Positions 35,092 through 43,365 of a stretch of 64,000 bases of DNA are shown piece after piece; position 1 is the first letter of the stretch; each line of letters begins with the position of its first letter. The position numbers and the translations under genes are program-made. The stretch is from Phycisphaerales bacterium (lineage in GTDB: Bacteria > Planctomycetota > Phycisphaerae > UBA1845 > UTPLA1): assembly GCA_022360095.1 (NCBI GenBank), contig JAKSDK010000448.1, positions 1-64,000 on the forward strand, written 5' to 3'. Below the pieces are notes generated by a model. It was not told where the DNA came from. It searched no databases and saw only the letters and a program-made list of their open reading frames with translations.

Positions 35092-35367
35092 TTGCCACGA
35101 TACGCCGGCGATTTTCAGGGACAATGCAACGCCTGTGACGAATACGTCGAACTGGCCTTCGGTATTCGAACCGATCAATCGCCGGTGGCGATGCATTTCG
35201 GTCCCGGCGGCCCTCAACCCATCGACATTCAGGATTTTGACCTGGCGCTCATGCTCGACGACGAACTTGACGTGACGTTCCAATACGCATGCCCATTGTG
35301 CGGGAAGACATCCTCGGGCCGGGTCACCTGTCCGGCCGTTCCCGCGCCAAACGAATCCCATGGCTAG
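35092..35367 (+). CDS. Small putative zinc-ribbon protein
   Basis: A 91-residue reading frame. I prefer the TTG at 35092 because AGGAG lies 7 nt upstream; an ATG at 35068 has no ribosome site. Two Cys pairs, QCNACD near the N-terminus and ACPLCGK near residue 71, suggest a four-cysteine zinc site, with an acidic middle (DIQDFDLALMLDDELD). No family recognised. It is convergent with the MntR-like gene (14-bp gap). The opposite-strand frame is also open, so this call is moderate. Confidence 0.45.
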   Translation: MPRYAGDFQGQCNACDEYVELAFGIRTDQSPVAMHFGPGGPQPIDIQDFDLALMLDDELDVTFQYACPLCGKTSSGRVTCPAVPAPNESHG

Positions 35368-35381
35368 GTCCGATGGCAGAC

Positions 35382-35831
35382 TTACTTCGACCGCTTCATG
35401 AAACGTTTCATCGCTTCCAGCGTTTTGGGGCTGATATGATGTTCGATGCCTTCCGCATCCACCTCGGCATCTGCCCGCGGCACTCCCAAGTCCAATAAGA
35501 ATTGCAGCACGAGTTGATGGCGTTGGCGCGTGAAGTCTGCCATGCGTTTGCCCTTGGCGGTCAGGAAGATCGAGCGATAAGGCTCGGAGGTGACCAGGTC
35601 CTCGCGTTTCAATCGTTCAATGGTCTTCGTCACCGTCACCTGGGTTACACCAAGGTGCTTGGCCAAATCGACAGCCCGGGCCTCGCCCTGATCCGTGATG
35701 AGATCATCGATCAATTCGACGTAGTCTTCCGCAATCTCTTTGGCATGATCGGAGCGCGTACGCCGGTGCCCGTTGGCCGAAGATTCCGCTTCGCGCCCTG
35801 GTGTGCTGATTTTCCTCGTTCTTGTCGCCAT
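35382..35831 (-). CDS. mntR: MntR/DtxR-family manganese-type repressor
   Basis: About 149 residues from the ATG at 35831 (35840 also possible). After a basic N-terminal tail, the winged helix has DYVELIDDLI, EARAVDLAKHLGVTQVTVTKTIERLKREDLV and the FLTAKGKRMA wing. The metal/dimer domain has RQRHQLVLQFLLDLGV and DAEVDAEGIEHHISPKTLE, matching the proteobacterial MntR ligands (Glu and His of EGxEHH). It should repress metal uptake when Mn(II) or Fe(II) is plentiful. It is divergent from the metal-uptake operon, with a palindrome in the gap. Confidence 0.9.
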   Translation of the reverse strand: MATRTRKISTPGREAESSANGHRRTRSDHAKEIAEDYVELIDDLITDQGEARAVDLAKHLGVTQVTVTKTIERLKREDLVTSEPYRSIFLTAKGKRMADFTRQRHQLVLQFLLDLGVPRADAEVDAEGIEHHISPKTLEAMKRFMKRSK

Positions 35832-35935
35832 TGACCTCATGCCGACCGATAACAAAACAACCCATCCTGCCGTCTGCGGCACCCACCTCACGCGAAGCTA
35901 CTGCGGAAAAAGATGCAATTCAAGTCGCGCCCCGC

Positions 35936-35970
35936 TTGACGCCGATTTCGATCAAGTATAGCATATGCTA
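35936..35970 (+). promoter_or_regulatory. Promoter with palindromic MntR-box candidate
   Basis: TTGACG (35936-35941), 17 nt, TAGCAT (35959-35964). The perfect 12-bp palindrome TAGCATATGCTA (35959-35970) covers the -10 box and early +1 region and shares the AGCA/TGCT core style of known MntR boxes. It lies in the gap between the repressor and the uptake operon and could control both. Confidence 0.6.
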
Positions 35971-36011
35971 AATTATATGGCAAAGGCTTTATTTATCAAG
36001 ATCGGAGTGTC

Positions 36012-36917
36012 ATGAACCACACCGTGAGAAAAATCGCAGTCATTCTTCTTTTCCTCGGTCACCCGAGCGCAGCCTCAGACCCGGCGCCGGATTCTCAGCC
36101 TTCAGATACCACGGAGATCCCTGCCGAGGACGCACCCACCTACAATTTCCTCGGTCTGGAAGCCGCTCCGATCGACGACACCCTGGTCACCGACCGGCCC
36201 GACTTCACCGAAAGCACGTTGACCATTCCTTATGGGCGCGTCCAACTTGAAGCAGGCTATACCTATGTGTACGACAGCGGGGATGGGGTCCGATCACAGG
36301 CTCATACCTACCCCGAAATGCTGTTTCGGATCGGTCTGGTGGAAGACGTCGAGCTTCGCCTCGGCTGGGTCGGCTGGGAGCACACCGAAGAGGTTTTCCG
36401 CACCAGAAACGACGTCGGCCGGACCGTCGGTGTTCGGGACCGTAGCGACGGCGGCGGCGACATGGACATCGGCTTCAAGTTCCACTTGCTGGATCAGGAC
36501 GGATGGGTGCCGGACTTCGGAATCATCGTCAACGCATCAATCCCCACCGGCAGCGACGCCCACAGCTCCGGCGACGTGGACCCCGGGCTCATCCTTCTCT
36601 GGGCCTATGATCTGACCGACGAATTCGCCGTGGCGGGAAACGTCAACTTCGCCGTGCCGACGAGTGAGAACGGCCGCTATTTCGAAACGTCCACCTCACT
36701 TTCCTTCGGCTACAGCATCACCGACAAACTCGGCACCTATGTCGAATATTTCGGATTCTATCCCAGCGACCGAAACCAGGCCGACACGCACTTCATCAAC
36801 GGCGGCTTTACTTACCTGATCACGAACAATTTCCAACTCGACGTTCGCGTCGGGATGGGTTTGAATGATGAGGCGGACGATCTCTTTACGGGCGCCGGAT
36901 TTTCCTGGCGATTTTAA
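36012..36917 (+). CDS. Outer-membrane channel, transporter/phenol-MetA family
   Basis: A 301-residue protein with a signal peptide (VRKIAVILLFLGHPSAA) and a beta-barrel ending in the terminal aromatic FSWRF. The motif LVTDRPDFTESTLTIPYGRVQLEAGYTY is the hallmark of the PF13557 'transporter' barrels. Alternating strands run to the end. As first gene after the MntR-box promoter it is probably the outer-membrane entry route for the metal taken up by the ABC transporter downstream. Start ATG has GGAG close upstream. Confidence 0.85.
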   Translation: MNHTVRKIAVILLFLGHPSAASDPAPDSQPSDTTEIPAEDAPTYNFLGLEAAPIDDTLVTDRPDFTESTLTIPYGRVQLEAGYTYVYDSGDGVRSQAHTYPEMLFRIGLVEDVELRLGWVGWEHTEEVFRTRNDVGRTVGVRDRSDGGGDMDIGFKFHLLDQDGWVPDFGIIVNASIPTGSDAHSSGDVDPGLILLWAYDLTDEFAVAGNVNFAVPTSENGRYFETSTSLSFGYSITDKLGTYVEYFGFYPSDRNQADTHFINGGFTYLITNNFQLDVRVGMGLNDEADDLFTGAGFSWRF

Positions 36918-36960
36918 TTCGATGTAAACTGTCCCTGCACAAAAATTGAGGAACACTAAA

Positions 36961-37080
36961 ATGACTTTTCTGTTGGATCTTATCTTTGTCATCATAAGTA
37001 ATCTGTTCTCCGGCATCGTGAGCGTCCCGGTGACGGTCCTCACGGAATTTCTGGTCAGCATCTTTACGCCGACGGTGTGA
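36961..37080 (+). CDS. 39-residue hydrophobic peptide in the metal-uptake operon
   Basis: A short frame starting MTFLLDLIFVIISNLFSGIV and ending IFTPTV, with GAGG about 9 nt before the ATG. It is one long hydrophobic helix, possibly two, with only two acidic residues (Asp6, Glu29) and no basic ones, so probably membrane-embedded. It sits alone between the outer-membrane channel and the substrate-binding protein, 43 bp from each, in the same direction. Size and context recall small regulatory membrane peptides of Mn homeostasis, but no homology to MntS is visible. Function unknown. Confidence 0.6.
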   Translation: MTFLLDLIFVIISNLFSGIVSVPVTVLTEFLVSIFTPTV

Positions 37081-37122
37081 CCCGAAATGAGAAACGATCA
37101 CCACTCCGATCAGGTTTTAATC

Positions 37123-38100
37123 ATGAGACTATCTCGCATCAATATCGTGGCGGCGCTGGTTGTTTGCGTTGCCTTCGTTTCATCAGGCTGCAATTCCGAA
37201 ACCAGCGGAAAATCGAAAGGCCCTTATCGAATCACCTGCACGGTCGGGATGATCACCGACATCGTCCGGCAGGTCGCCGGAGACAAAGCCGACGTCGAAG
37301 GCATCATCGGTGAAGGCGTGGACCCCCATCTCTACCAGGCCACACGTTCCGACATCAACAAGCTTATGGCTGCTGACATCGTGTTCTACAACGGCTTGAT
37401 GCTCGAAGGCAAAATGGCCGACGCGCTGGTTAAGGTCGGCCGCAAACGACCGGTCTACGCGGCCACGGAGTTCGTCGACAAATCACGCTTGTTGGAGCCG
37501 CCGGAGTTTGACGGTCACCATGACCCACACTTATGGATGGACCCCACGCTTTGGAAGAAATGCGCGGAGACCATCGCCAAAACGCTCGGCGAATTCGATC
37601 CAGCCAACAAAAGCCATTACTTCAAAAACTACGAACGTTATGCGCAGCAGATTGACAAACTTCACGAATACGCCCAAAAGTCGCTGTCGACGATTCCTGA
37701 AAAAAGTCGAGTCCTGGTCACCGCCCACGACGCATTCAACTATTTTGCCCGTGCTTACGACCTTGAGGTCAAGGGCATCCAGGGAATCAGCACGGAATCG
37801 GAAGCCGGCCTCAAGGACATCAATCAACTCGTGGACCTGCTGGTCCAACGGGGCATCCGGGCCGTATTCGTCGAGTCCTCGGTCTCGGACAAAAACGTCA
37901 AGGCCCTGGTCGAAGGGGCCGCCGCCAAAGGGGGAAAGGTCACCATCGGCGGAACGCTTTTCTCCGACGCGATGGGAAGGCCCGGAAGCTATGAGGGCAC
38001 CTACATCGGCATGATCGACCACAATGTAACCAAGATCACCCGTGCCTTGGGCGGGAAAGCTCCCCAAAAAGGAATGCAAGGCAAGCTTTCGGGAGGCTAA
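37123..38100 (+). CDS. Metal ABC transporter substrate-binding lipoprotein
   Basis: A 325-residue cluster A-I (TroA/MntA/ZnuA) protein. The lipobox VSSGC ends the signal near residue 22. Predicted metal ligands are His in GEGVDPHLYQ, His in HHDPHLWMD, Glu in AVFVESSVSDK and Asp in GGTLFSDAMG, the H-H-E-D set of Mn/Fe binders. There is no His-rich loop of the Zn type, although a short HHDPH is present. Start at 37123 gives a standard lipoprotein signal. It hands metal to the ATPase/permease genes 22 bp downstream. Mn is favoured because of the MntR neighbour. Confidence 0.92.
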   Translation: MRLSRINIVAALVVCVAFVSSGCNSETSGKSKGPYRITCTVGMITDIVRQVAGDKADVEGIIGEGVDPHLYQATRSDINKLMAADIVFYNGLMLEGKMADALVKVGRKRPVYAATEFVDKSRLLEPPEFDGHHDPHLWMDPTLWKKCAETIAKTLGEFDPANKSHYFKNYERYAQQIDKLHEYAQKSLSTIPEKSRVLVTAHDAFNYFARAYDLEVKGIQGISTESEAGLKDINQLVDLLVQRGIRAVFVESSVSDKNVKALVEGAAAKGGKVTIGGTLFSDAMGRPGSYEGTYIGMIDHNVTKITRALGGKAPQKGMQGKLSGG

Positions 38101-38122
38101 GATAAGAGCAAAACGGAATACC

Positions 38123-38941
38123 GTGGAAAGCTCCATCTCATCCAAACCAATTGACAAAACGCGCGTCACGGACCACGACGCCGACACTCCGGTCTCCATC
38201 CATGACATGACCGTGGCGTATCATCGCAAGCCCGTTCTGTGGGACATCGACTACGCTGCCCCGGAAGGCCGGCTCATCGGCATCATCGGTCCCAACGGTG
38301 CGGGGAAGAGCACGCTCATCAAAGCCTGCCTGGATCTGGTCCCCAAGGCTTCGGGCAGTGTTTGCTTTTACGGGCAACCCTACAAAAAACAACGCCACCT
38401 GGTCGGATACGTCCCCCAGCGAGAGAGCATCGACTGGGACTTCCCAGCCAGCGCGCTGGATGTCGTCACCATGGGCCGATACGGACATTTGCCCTGGTGC
38501 GTCCCGCCGGGACGCAAGCACAAAGAAATCGCGATGCGGGCCCTGAGCCAGGTCGGCATGGCCGATTACGCGAAACGGCAGATTAACAAACTCTCCGGAG
38601 GTCAGCAGCAACGGGTCTTTCTGGCCCGGGCACTCGCTCAGGACGCACAAATCTACTTCATGGACGAACCCTTTGCAGGTGTGGACGCCGCGACCGAAGC
38701 GGCCATCGTCGCGCTTCTCAACGAACTGAAAGCAAAGGGCAAAACCGTCCTCGTCGTCCATCATGATCTACAAACCGTCCCGGCCTACTTCGATGACGTC
38801 GTGCTCCTCAACATGCGCGTCGTGGCTTGCGGACCGACCTCAAAAATCTTTACTGAGGAAAACCTCCAGAAAACCTACGGAGGAAGGCTGACCCTTCTCG
38901 TCGAGGCGGCCGAAGCCGTTGCCCGAGGTGGACAACGCTGA
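38123..38941 (+). CDS. Metal ABC transporter ATP-binding protein
   Basis: A 272-residue ATPase starting at a GTG; longer frames would overlap the lipoprotein gene. Walker A is GPNGAGKST, the Q-loop region VGYVPQRESIDWDFP is typical of Mn/Zn importers, then signature LSGGQQQR, Walker B IYFMDEPFAGVD and switch VVHHDL. It energises the two permeases that follow; the first permease start overlaps its stop by one base (TGATG). Confidence 0.95.
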   Translation: MESSISSKPIDKTRVTDHDADTPVSIHDMTVAYHRKPVLWDIDYAAPEGRLIGIIGPNGAGKSTLIKACLDLVPKASGSVCFYGQPYKKQRHLVGYVPQRESIDWDFPASALDVVTMGRYGHLPWCVPPGRKHKEIAMRALSQVGMADYAKRQINKLSGGQQQRVFLARALAQDAQIYFMDEPFAGVDAATEAAIVALLNELKAKGKTVLVVHHDLQTVPAYFDDVVLLNMRVVACGPTSKIFTEENLQKTYGGRLTLLVEAAEAVARGGQR

Positions 38942-40281
38942 TGGCCAACGGCTCCATCACCGACAACACCCTCGAATGGCCGTCCTGGACGGAAATCACC
39001 GACGCGCTCACTCTGAGCGACTACAACACGATGATCGTCGTCCTGGGCACGACCCTGCTTGGCATCGCCGCAGGCGTGGTCGGCACATTCGCCTACCTCC
39101 GCAAGCGGGCCATGGTCGGGGACGCCCTCAGTCATGCCACCCTCCCGGGCATCGCCATCATGTTCATGCTCGTCGGTGACAAGCATCTCCCCGCGCTGCT
39201 CTTCGGCGCAGCCGTGACCGGCATCCTCGGCGTGCTCTCGGTCATCGGACTGCGCAGCTTTTCACGCATCAAGGAAGACGCAGCGATCGGGATCGTGCTC
39301 AGCGTCTTCTTCGGCGCCGGCATGGTCCTCGTCTCCCTGGTTCAGCAAATGAATACGGGAAGCCCATCCGGATTGGACCGCTTCATCTACGGCAAGGCGG
39401 CGGGCATGATCAAGCAGGACGCAATGTTCATCGGCATCACGGCGACCATCGTCCTGCTCGGCGTCATCCTCTTCTTCAAAGAGCTCCGGATCATCTGTTT
39501 CGACCAGCAGTTCGCCGCCGCGCAAGGCTGGCCCGTCGTGCTGATCGATCTCGTCATGATGGGGCTCGTGGTTCTGACGACCGTGGTCGGACTCCAGGCG
39601 GTCGGGCTGATTCTCGTCGTCGCCTTGCTGATTATCCCTGCCGCAGCAGCACGCTTCTGGACCGACGAACTTCGCGGGATGACCATCATCGCGGGAATGC
39701 TCGGCGCACTCAGCGGTTATTTCGGTTCGACGTTCAGCGCCCTCCTTCCCCGACTGCCTACGGGCGCCGTGATCGTCCTTTGTGCAGGGTTCTTTTTTTT
39801 CCTCAGCATGTTCTTTGCCCCGCGCCGTGGCATCTTTGCCAACCTGATTCGCCGCTACAGCCTCAGCCGCAAAATCGCCCATCAGAACCTTCTGCGATCA
39901 CTGGCGGAAATAGAGGAGCGATTCGGCGAGGGCATCCGGGCGCCTTTCGATACCCTGCTGGCCTATCGAAGTTGGTCGGTCACTGAGTTGCGGCGCCTGC
40001 TGAAGCTCGCGTCGCGACGGCACGAAGTCACGGTCGACACGGACTACAAGTCCGGACTCACGCGAAGCGGCCGAACCGAAGCTGTGCGCATCCTCCGAAA
40101 TCACCGCCTGTGGGAAATGTACCTCATCAAACACGCGGCCATCGCACCGTCCCACGTCGATCGCGATGCTGATCAGATCGAACACATTCTCTCGCCCGAG
40201 ATCGTGGACGAACTTGAACGCGCTCTGGCGCATGAGCGGCAGATTCCACCATCGCCCCATCTGCAGGAGCCTGCCGTATGA
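38941..40281 (+). CDS. Metal ABC permease fused to a DtxR/MntR-like domain (first copy)
   Basis: A 446-residue protein, about 150 longer than usual ABC-3 permeases (~290). Residues 1-300 hold the TM core with RKRAMVGDALSHATLPGIA and ALLIIPAAAARFWTD. Residues ~330-446 are cytoplasmic: a winged-helix-like WSVTELRRLLKLASRR ... GRTEAVRILRNHRLWEMYL, then the dimer/metal motif DADQIEHILSPEIVDELE, which parallels the EGxEHH ligands of MntR. This could sense bound metal and gate transport. It overlaps the next permease by ATGA. Confidence 0.9.
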   Translation: MANGSITDNTLEWPSWTEITDALTLSDYNTMIVVLGTTLLGIAAGVVGTFAYLRKRAMVGDALSHATLPGIAIMFMLVGDKHLPALLFGAAVTGILGVLSVIGLRSFSRIKEDAAIGIVLSVFFGAGMVLVSLVQQMNTGSPSGLDRFIYGKAAGMIKQDAMFIGITATIVLLGVILFFKELRIICFDQQFAAAQGWPVVLIDLVMMGLVVLTTVVGLQAVGLILVVALLIIPAAAARFWTDELRGMTIIAGMLGALSGYFGSTFSALLPRLPTGAVIVLCAGFFFFLSMFFAPRRGIFANLIRRYSLSRKIAHQNLLRSLAEIEERFGEGIRAPFDTLLAYRSWSVTELRRLLKLASRRHEVTVDTDYKSGLTRSGRTEAVRILRNHRLWEMYLIKHAAIAPSHVDRDADQIEHILSPEIVDELERALAHERQIPPSPHLQEPAV

Positions 40282-41612
40282 ACGAATGGAACTGGGCAGG
40301 CGACGGCACGGTTATGTTGGTGGGGCTTCTCAGCGCATGCGCTTGCGCCCTCCCTGGCAACTATCTCGTCCTTCGCAAAATGAGCCTGATGGGAGACGCC
40401 ATCTCGCATGCCGTGTTGCCCGGTCTGGCCGTCGCTTTTCTGGTATCCCACAGCCGCGAGGCCGTGCCGATGTTCATCGGCGCCGTGGCGGCCGGAGGGC
40501 TGACCGCCTTGCTGACCCAGGCTGTCCATCGCTTTGGTAAAGTGGAGGAAGGCGCCGCCATGGGCGTCATCTTCAGCATCCTGTTCGCTGCGGGGCTGAT
40601 CCTCATTCGACAGGCCACGGATCACGTTGACCTGGACCCCGGATGTGTTCTCTACGGAAACATTGAAAACATCGCGCTGGTCGCAAGGATTGGCGAAACC
40701 CCCGCCGCGGTGATCAATCTCGCGATCGTCTTCGTCTTGAACGTCTTGTTTGTCGCGCTCTTCTACAAGGAGCTGAAGATCTGCGCTTTCGATCCCGCGC
40801 TGGCCACCACGCTGGGCATCAACGCGAACGTCATGCACTATGCCCTGATGATCATCGTGGCCGTCACGACGGTCGCCAGCTTTGAAGCCGTCGGCTCGAT
40901 CCTCGTGATTGCAATGTTGATCGTACCGCCCGTGACGGCCCACCTGCTGACCGATCGCCTATGGGTCATGATTCCGCTAAGCCTGCTCATCGCCGCGGCC
41001 ACAGCGGTTCTCGGCCGCGTCCTGGTCGTCTTCGGTCCGGTCTGGGCCGGCGTCGAAGTCTCCGCCAATACCGCGGCCTTGATGGCCGTCCTGGCCGGAT
41101 TGTTTCTGTTTGTCGCGTTGTTCTTCGCACCGGAACATGGGCTGATCAGCCGGTCATACCACCGCCTGGCCCTGAGCCTCCAGATCATTCGAGAAGACAT
41201 CCTGGGTTTGCTCTACCGATGGCAGGAACTCGACGTTCGGCGCACGCGTCCCGCTCATCGAGACGACGTGCTCACCGCCGTCGGCAACACCCTCATTTCA
41301 CGCTGGGCCCTGCGATCACTGCTCCGACGACGGCAGGTCCAGATCGAACCTCCGACCAAGCCCGGCGACGAACCGCAGTTTCGGCTCAGCGAGAAAGGGC
41401 TGTCCGCCGCCTCGCGACTCGTTCGCGCCCATCGGCTTTGGGAAGCCTATCTTGAAAAGCACTTCAATCTCCCGCTGGACCATCTGCACATGCCGGCCGA
41501 GCGGGTGGAACATTACATCACGCCCCAAATGAGGGACGACCTGGAAGCAGACCTTGTCGAACCCAGCCGAGACCCGCACGGCCGGGAAATCCCCGAAGAA
41601 GACAGACCCTAG
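40278..41612 (+). CDS. Metal ABC permease fused to a DtxR/MntR-like domain (second copy)
   Basis: A 444-residue paralogue of the preceding permease: LRKMSLMGDAISHAVLPGLA and VIAMLIVPPVTAHLLTDR in the TM core, then a ~130-residue C-terminal domain with RRRQVQIEPPTKPG, LSAASRLVRAHRLWEAYLEKHF and PAERVEHYITPQM. The Glu-His pair of the metal motif is kept. Two different fused permeases suggest a heterodimeric translocator with two cytoplasmic sensor domains that could pair as MntR does. A strong terminator follows 7 bp downstream. Confidence 0.9.
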   Translation: MNEWNWAGDGTVMLVGLLSACACALPGNYLVLRKMSLMGDAISHAVLPGLAVAFLVSHSREAVPMFIGAVAAGGLTALLTQAVHRFGKVEEGAAMGVIFSILFAAGLILIRQATDHVDLDPGCVLYGNIENIALVARIGETPAAVINLAIVFVLNVLFVALFYKELKICAFDPALATTLGINANVMHYALMIIVAVTTVASFEAVGSILVIAMLIVPPVTAHLLTDRLWVMIPLSLLIAAATAVLGRVLVVFGPVWAGVEVSANTAALMAVLAGLFLFVALFFAPEHGLISRSYHRLALSLQIIREDILGLLYRWQELDVRRTRPAHRDDVLTAVGNTLISRWALRSLLRRRQVQIEPPTKPGDEPQFRLSEKGLSAASRLVRAHRLWEAYLEKHFNLPLDHLHMPAERVEHYITPQMRDDLEADLVEPSRDPHGREIPEEDRP

Positions 41613-41618
41613 AGTGGA

Positions 41619-41652
41619 AAAGCCCCGGTCAGGCCTGCCTGACCGGGGCTTT
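41619..41652. terminator. Strong hairpin terminator of the metal-uptake operon
   Basis: A perfect 15-bp stem, AAAGCCCCGGTCAGG with loop CCTG, ends in TTT on the plus strand and the mirror TTT on the minus strand. The U-tract is short but the stem is very stable. Confidence 0.75.
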
Positions 41653-41723
41653 GATCACCCTGCTGCTTTCCGACGTAAGGGTTGCCCCACCCCCTTTGTT
41701 CGCACATTGTTAAAACACAATGG

Positions 41724-41753
41724 GACTATTTTTGCCCCGACTATTTTTGCCCC
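41724..41753 (+). repeat. 15-bp tandem duplication
   Basis: GACTATTTTTGCCCC occurs twice in tandem (41724-41738, 41739-41753) in the leader region of the gene at 41861. No wider array is present. It lies ~110 bp before that start codon. Confidence 0.6.
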
Positions 41754-41860
41754 ATTTCACCCTCCCCTTCGCGATACCTACTGAGACGTTTTGTGAACCG
41801 AAAAGGGGGCCTTGCCCTCCTCTTAAAGCTCAAACTTCAAACAAAATGGGAGGCTACCAA

Positions 41861-43195
41861 ATGTCCAGAAAAGTCACGAGTCTTCGTGTTGCCGGTCTTC
41901 TGCTTACGATCCTCGTCGCAACCGCAACCACGGGCGAATGCGACACCAACATGATGCCCGACGATCCGAACAACCCCGGTGACCCGGGCGACCCAGGCAA
42001 CCTGGCTTCGTCGTTGAGCGTCATTCTGAGCGGCGTCAGCATGATCGACGGCATCAAAGCCGGAAACGATCTTATCGCCATGGGCGTCACGGGCCCGGGT
42101 GTCACCGGCGGCGTCCAATACATCAAACCTTCGCAGGGACCCGACGCCAACATCATCTCTAACTTCCATACGTTCATGACCGGCGGCTTCAACATCGCCG
42201 GAACCTGGATCGCGACGCGCGACTTCAACGGCAATGTCTTCTTCTACGACACAGCGACCGACACCTTCATCGAAGTCGATGAAGATGATCTCGCCTTGAA
42301 CAGCGGCGCGACGACCGACAAGGACGAGTTCTGGGCGGAAGGGACGCATATGGTGACACGAACGGATACTGCCCGTGTTGCCGACGGCCACAAGCTCAAG
42401 ATGATCGATTTCAGCCAAAATCCGCCGGTGATCACCAGCTTCACGCAGGATTTCCCCGATCAGCAGGGCACCACTCAGGAAGTCCCGATCATCGCCGTGG
42501 ACGAAGAACGGATGCAATTCGTCGTCCTGCAGCTCGACATTTTCTACCTCTACGACATGAACGATCCCGATGCGGCCCCAACGACCTTCAACACCGGCGG
42601 CGACGGCGGCGCGACCAATGCCACCCAGCCTTACTTCGACGACGGCTACGTGATCTACCACGACCGCCAGGGAGCCAGCAACGGTCGCCGCGTCACGCGA
42701 ATGTTGAACGTGGATACCGGTGAGATCACGCAGCTCTCGGAAAACCCGTCCGCCATCTGGGACGTGATTCTGGTCAACGGCGTTTTCGGATACTTTGTGA
42801 AAGAGACCGAGGACGACGAGATCGACAACTTCATCTCGCGCAGCGTCTGGGGCACGGTCAATGGAACGATCAGCTACACCAACACCAACGAGACCGACAT
42901 CCTTATCGTTCCCCCGGACCGCGAGACCGGGCTTGTCGGCTACGGTCAAACGATGGCCGTCACACCGGACCTGCGATTTCGATTCATTGCAGGCGGTGGC
43001 TCACAAGGCAATGCAAACTACCTCCAGGTAAGCGCCGGCGCCGGATTTGCCGTCATCCCCACACTCCCGGAATTCGCGAACGTCGATCCAAACGGACTCG
43101 AAGCCTCCGAAGTCGTAACGAGTAACACGATCTGCGCTTTCAAAACACTGTTCAATAATCAATTGGCGTATATCATTTTACCGCCAGCGAACTGA
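41861..43195 (+). CDS. Exported protein of unknown function, beta-rich
   Basis: A 444-residue protein from the ATG at 41861, where GGGAGG lies 7 nt upstream. A signal peptide (VAGLLLTILVATATTGEC) is followed by a Pro/Gly/Asp spacer with tandem PGDPGD. Repeated blocks such as ATRDFNGNVFFYDTATDTF and DPVxxxYDMND-like stretches suggest a beta-propeller with display of per-blade values, but no family is certain. The Cys at the signal end is not a canonical lipobox. An intrinsic terminator follows, so it is monocistronic. Confidence 0.65.
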   Translation: MSRKVTSLRVAGLLLTILVATATTGECDTNMMPDDPNNPGDPGDPGNLASSLSVILSGVSMIDGIKAGNDLIAMGVTGPGVTGGVQYIKPSQGPDANIISNFHTFMTGGFNIAGTWIATRDFNGNVFFYDTATDTFIEVDEDDLALNSGATTDKDEFWAEGTHMVTRTDTARVADGHKLKMIDFSQNPPVITSFTQDFPDQQGTTQEVPIIAVDEERMQFVVLQLDIFYLYDMNDPDAAPTTFNTGGDGGATNATQPYFDDGYVIYHDRQGASNGRRVTRMLNVDTGEITQLSENPSAIWDVILVNGVFGYFVKETEDDEIDNFISRSVWGTVNGTISYTNTNETDILIVPPDRETGLVGYGQTMAVTPDLRFRFIAGGGSQGNANYLQVSAGAGFAVIPTLPEFANVDPNGLEASEVVTSNTICAFKTLFNNQLAYIILPPAN

Positions 43196-43221
43196 CCGAT
43201 TGTTGAACGGTGTATTCTCTC

Positions 43222-43263
43222 GGCCGCGGCCCTACTAGCAGGGGGTCGCGGCCGCTTTTTTTT
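43222..43263 (+). terminator. Rho-independent terminator
   Basis: CGGCCGCG at 43222 pairs with CGCGGCCG near 43248, with imperfect pairing of the inner CCCT/AGGGGG and a short loop, followed by TTTTTTT (43257-43263). Confidence 0.85.
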
Positions 43264-43365
43264 GCTGCAGTCTAAGGAGATTGTGCATGCGATATTTGAC
43301 CCGACACATCGCTTTGGGCTAAGGTTGTTCACATCGCGAGCCTCGATGCGGCAGGAGGGTTTCTC

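Noticed and set aside
41837-42949. 370-codon minus-strand frame opposite the exported protein
   Set aside because: The plus-strand gene has a ribosome site, signal peptide and downstream terminator; the minus frame has none.
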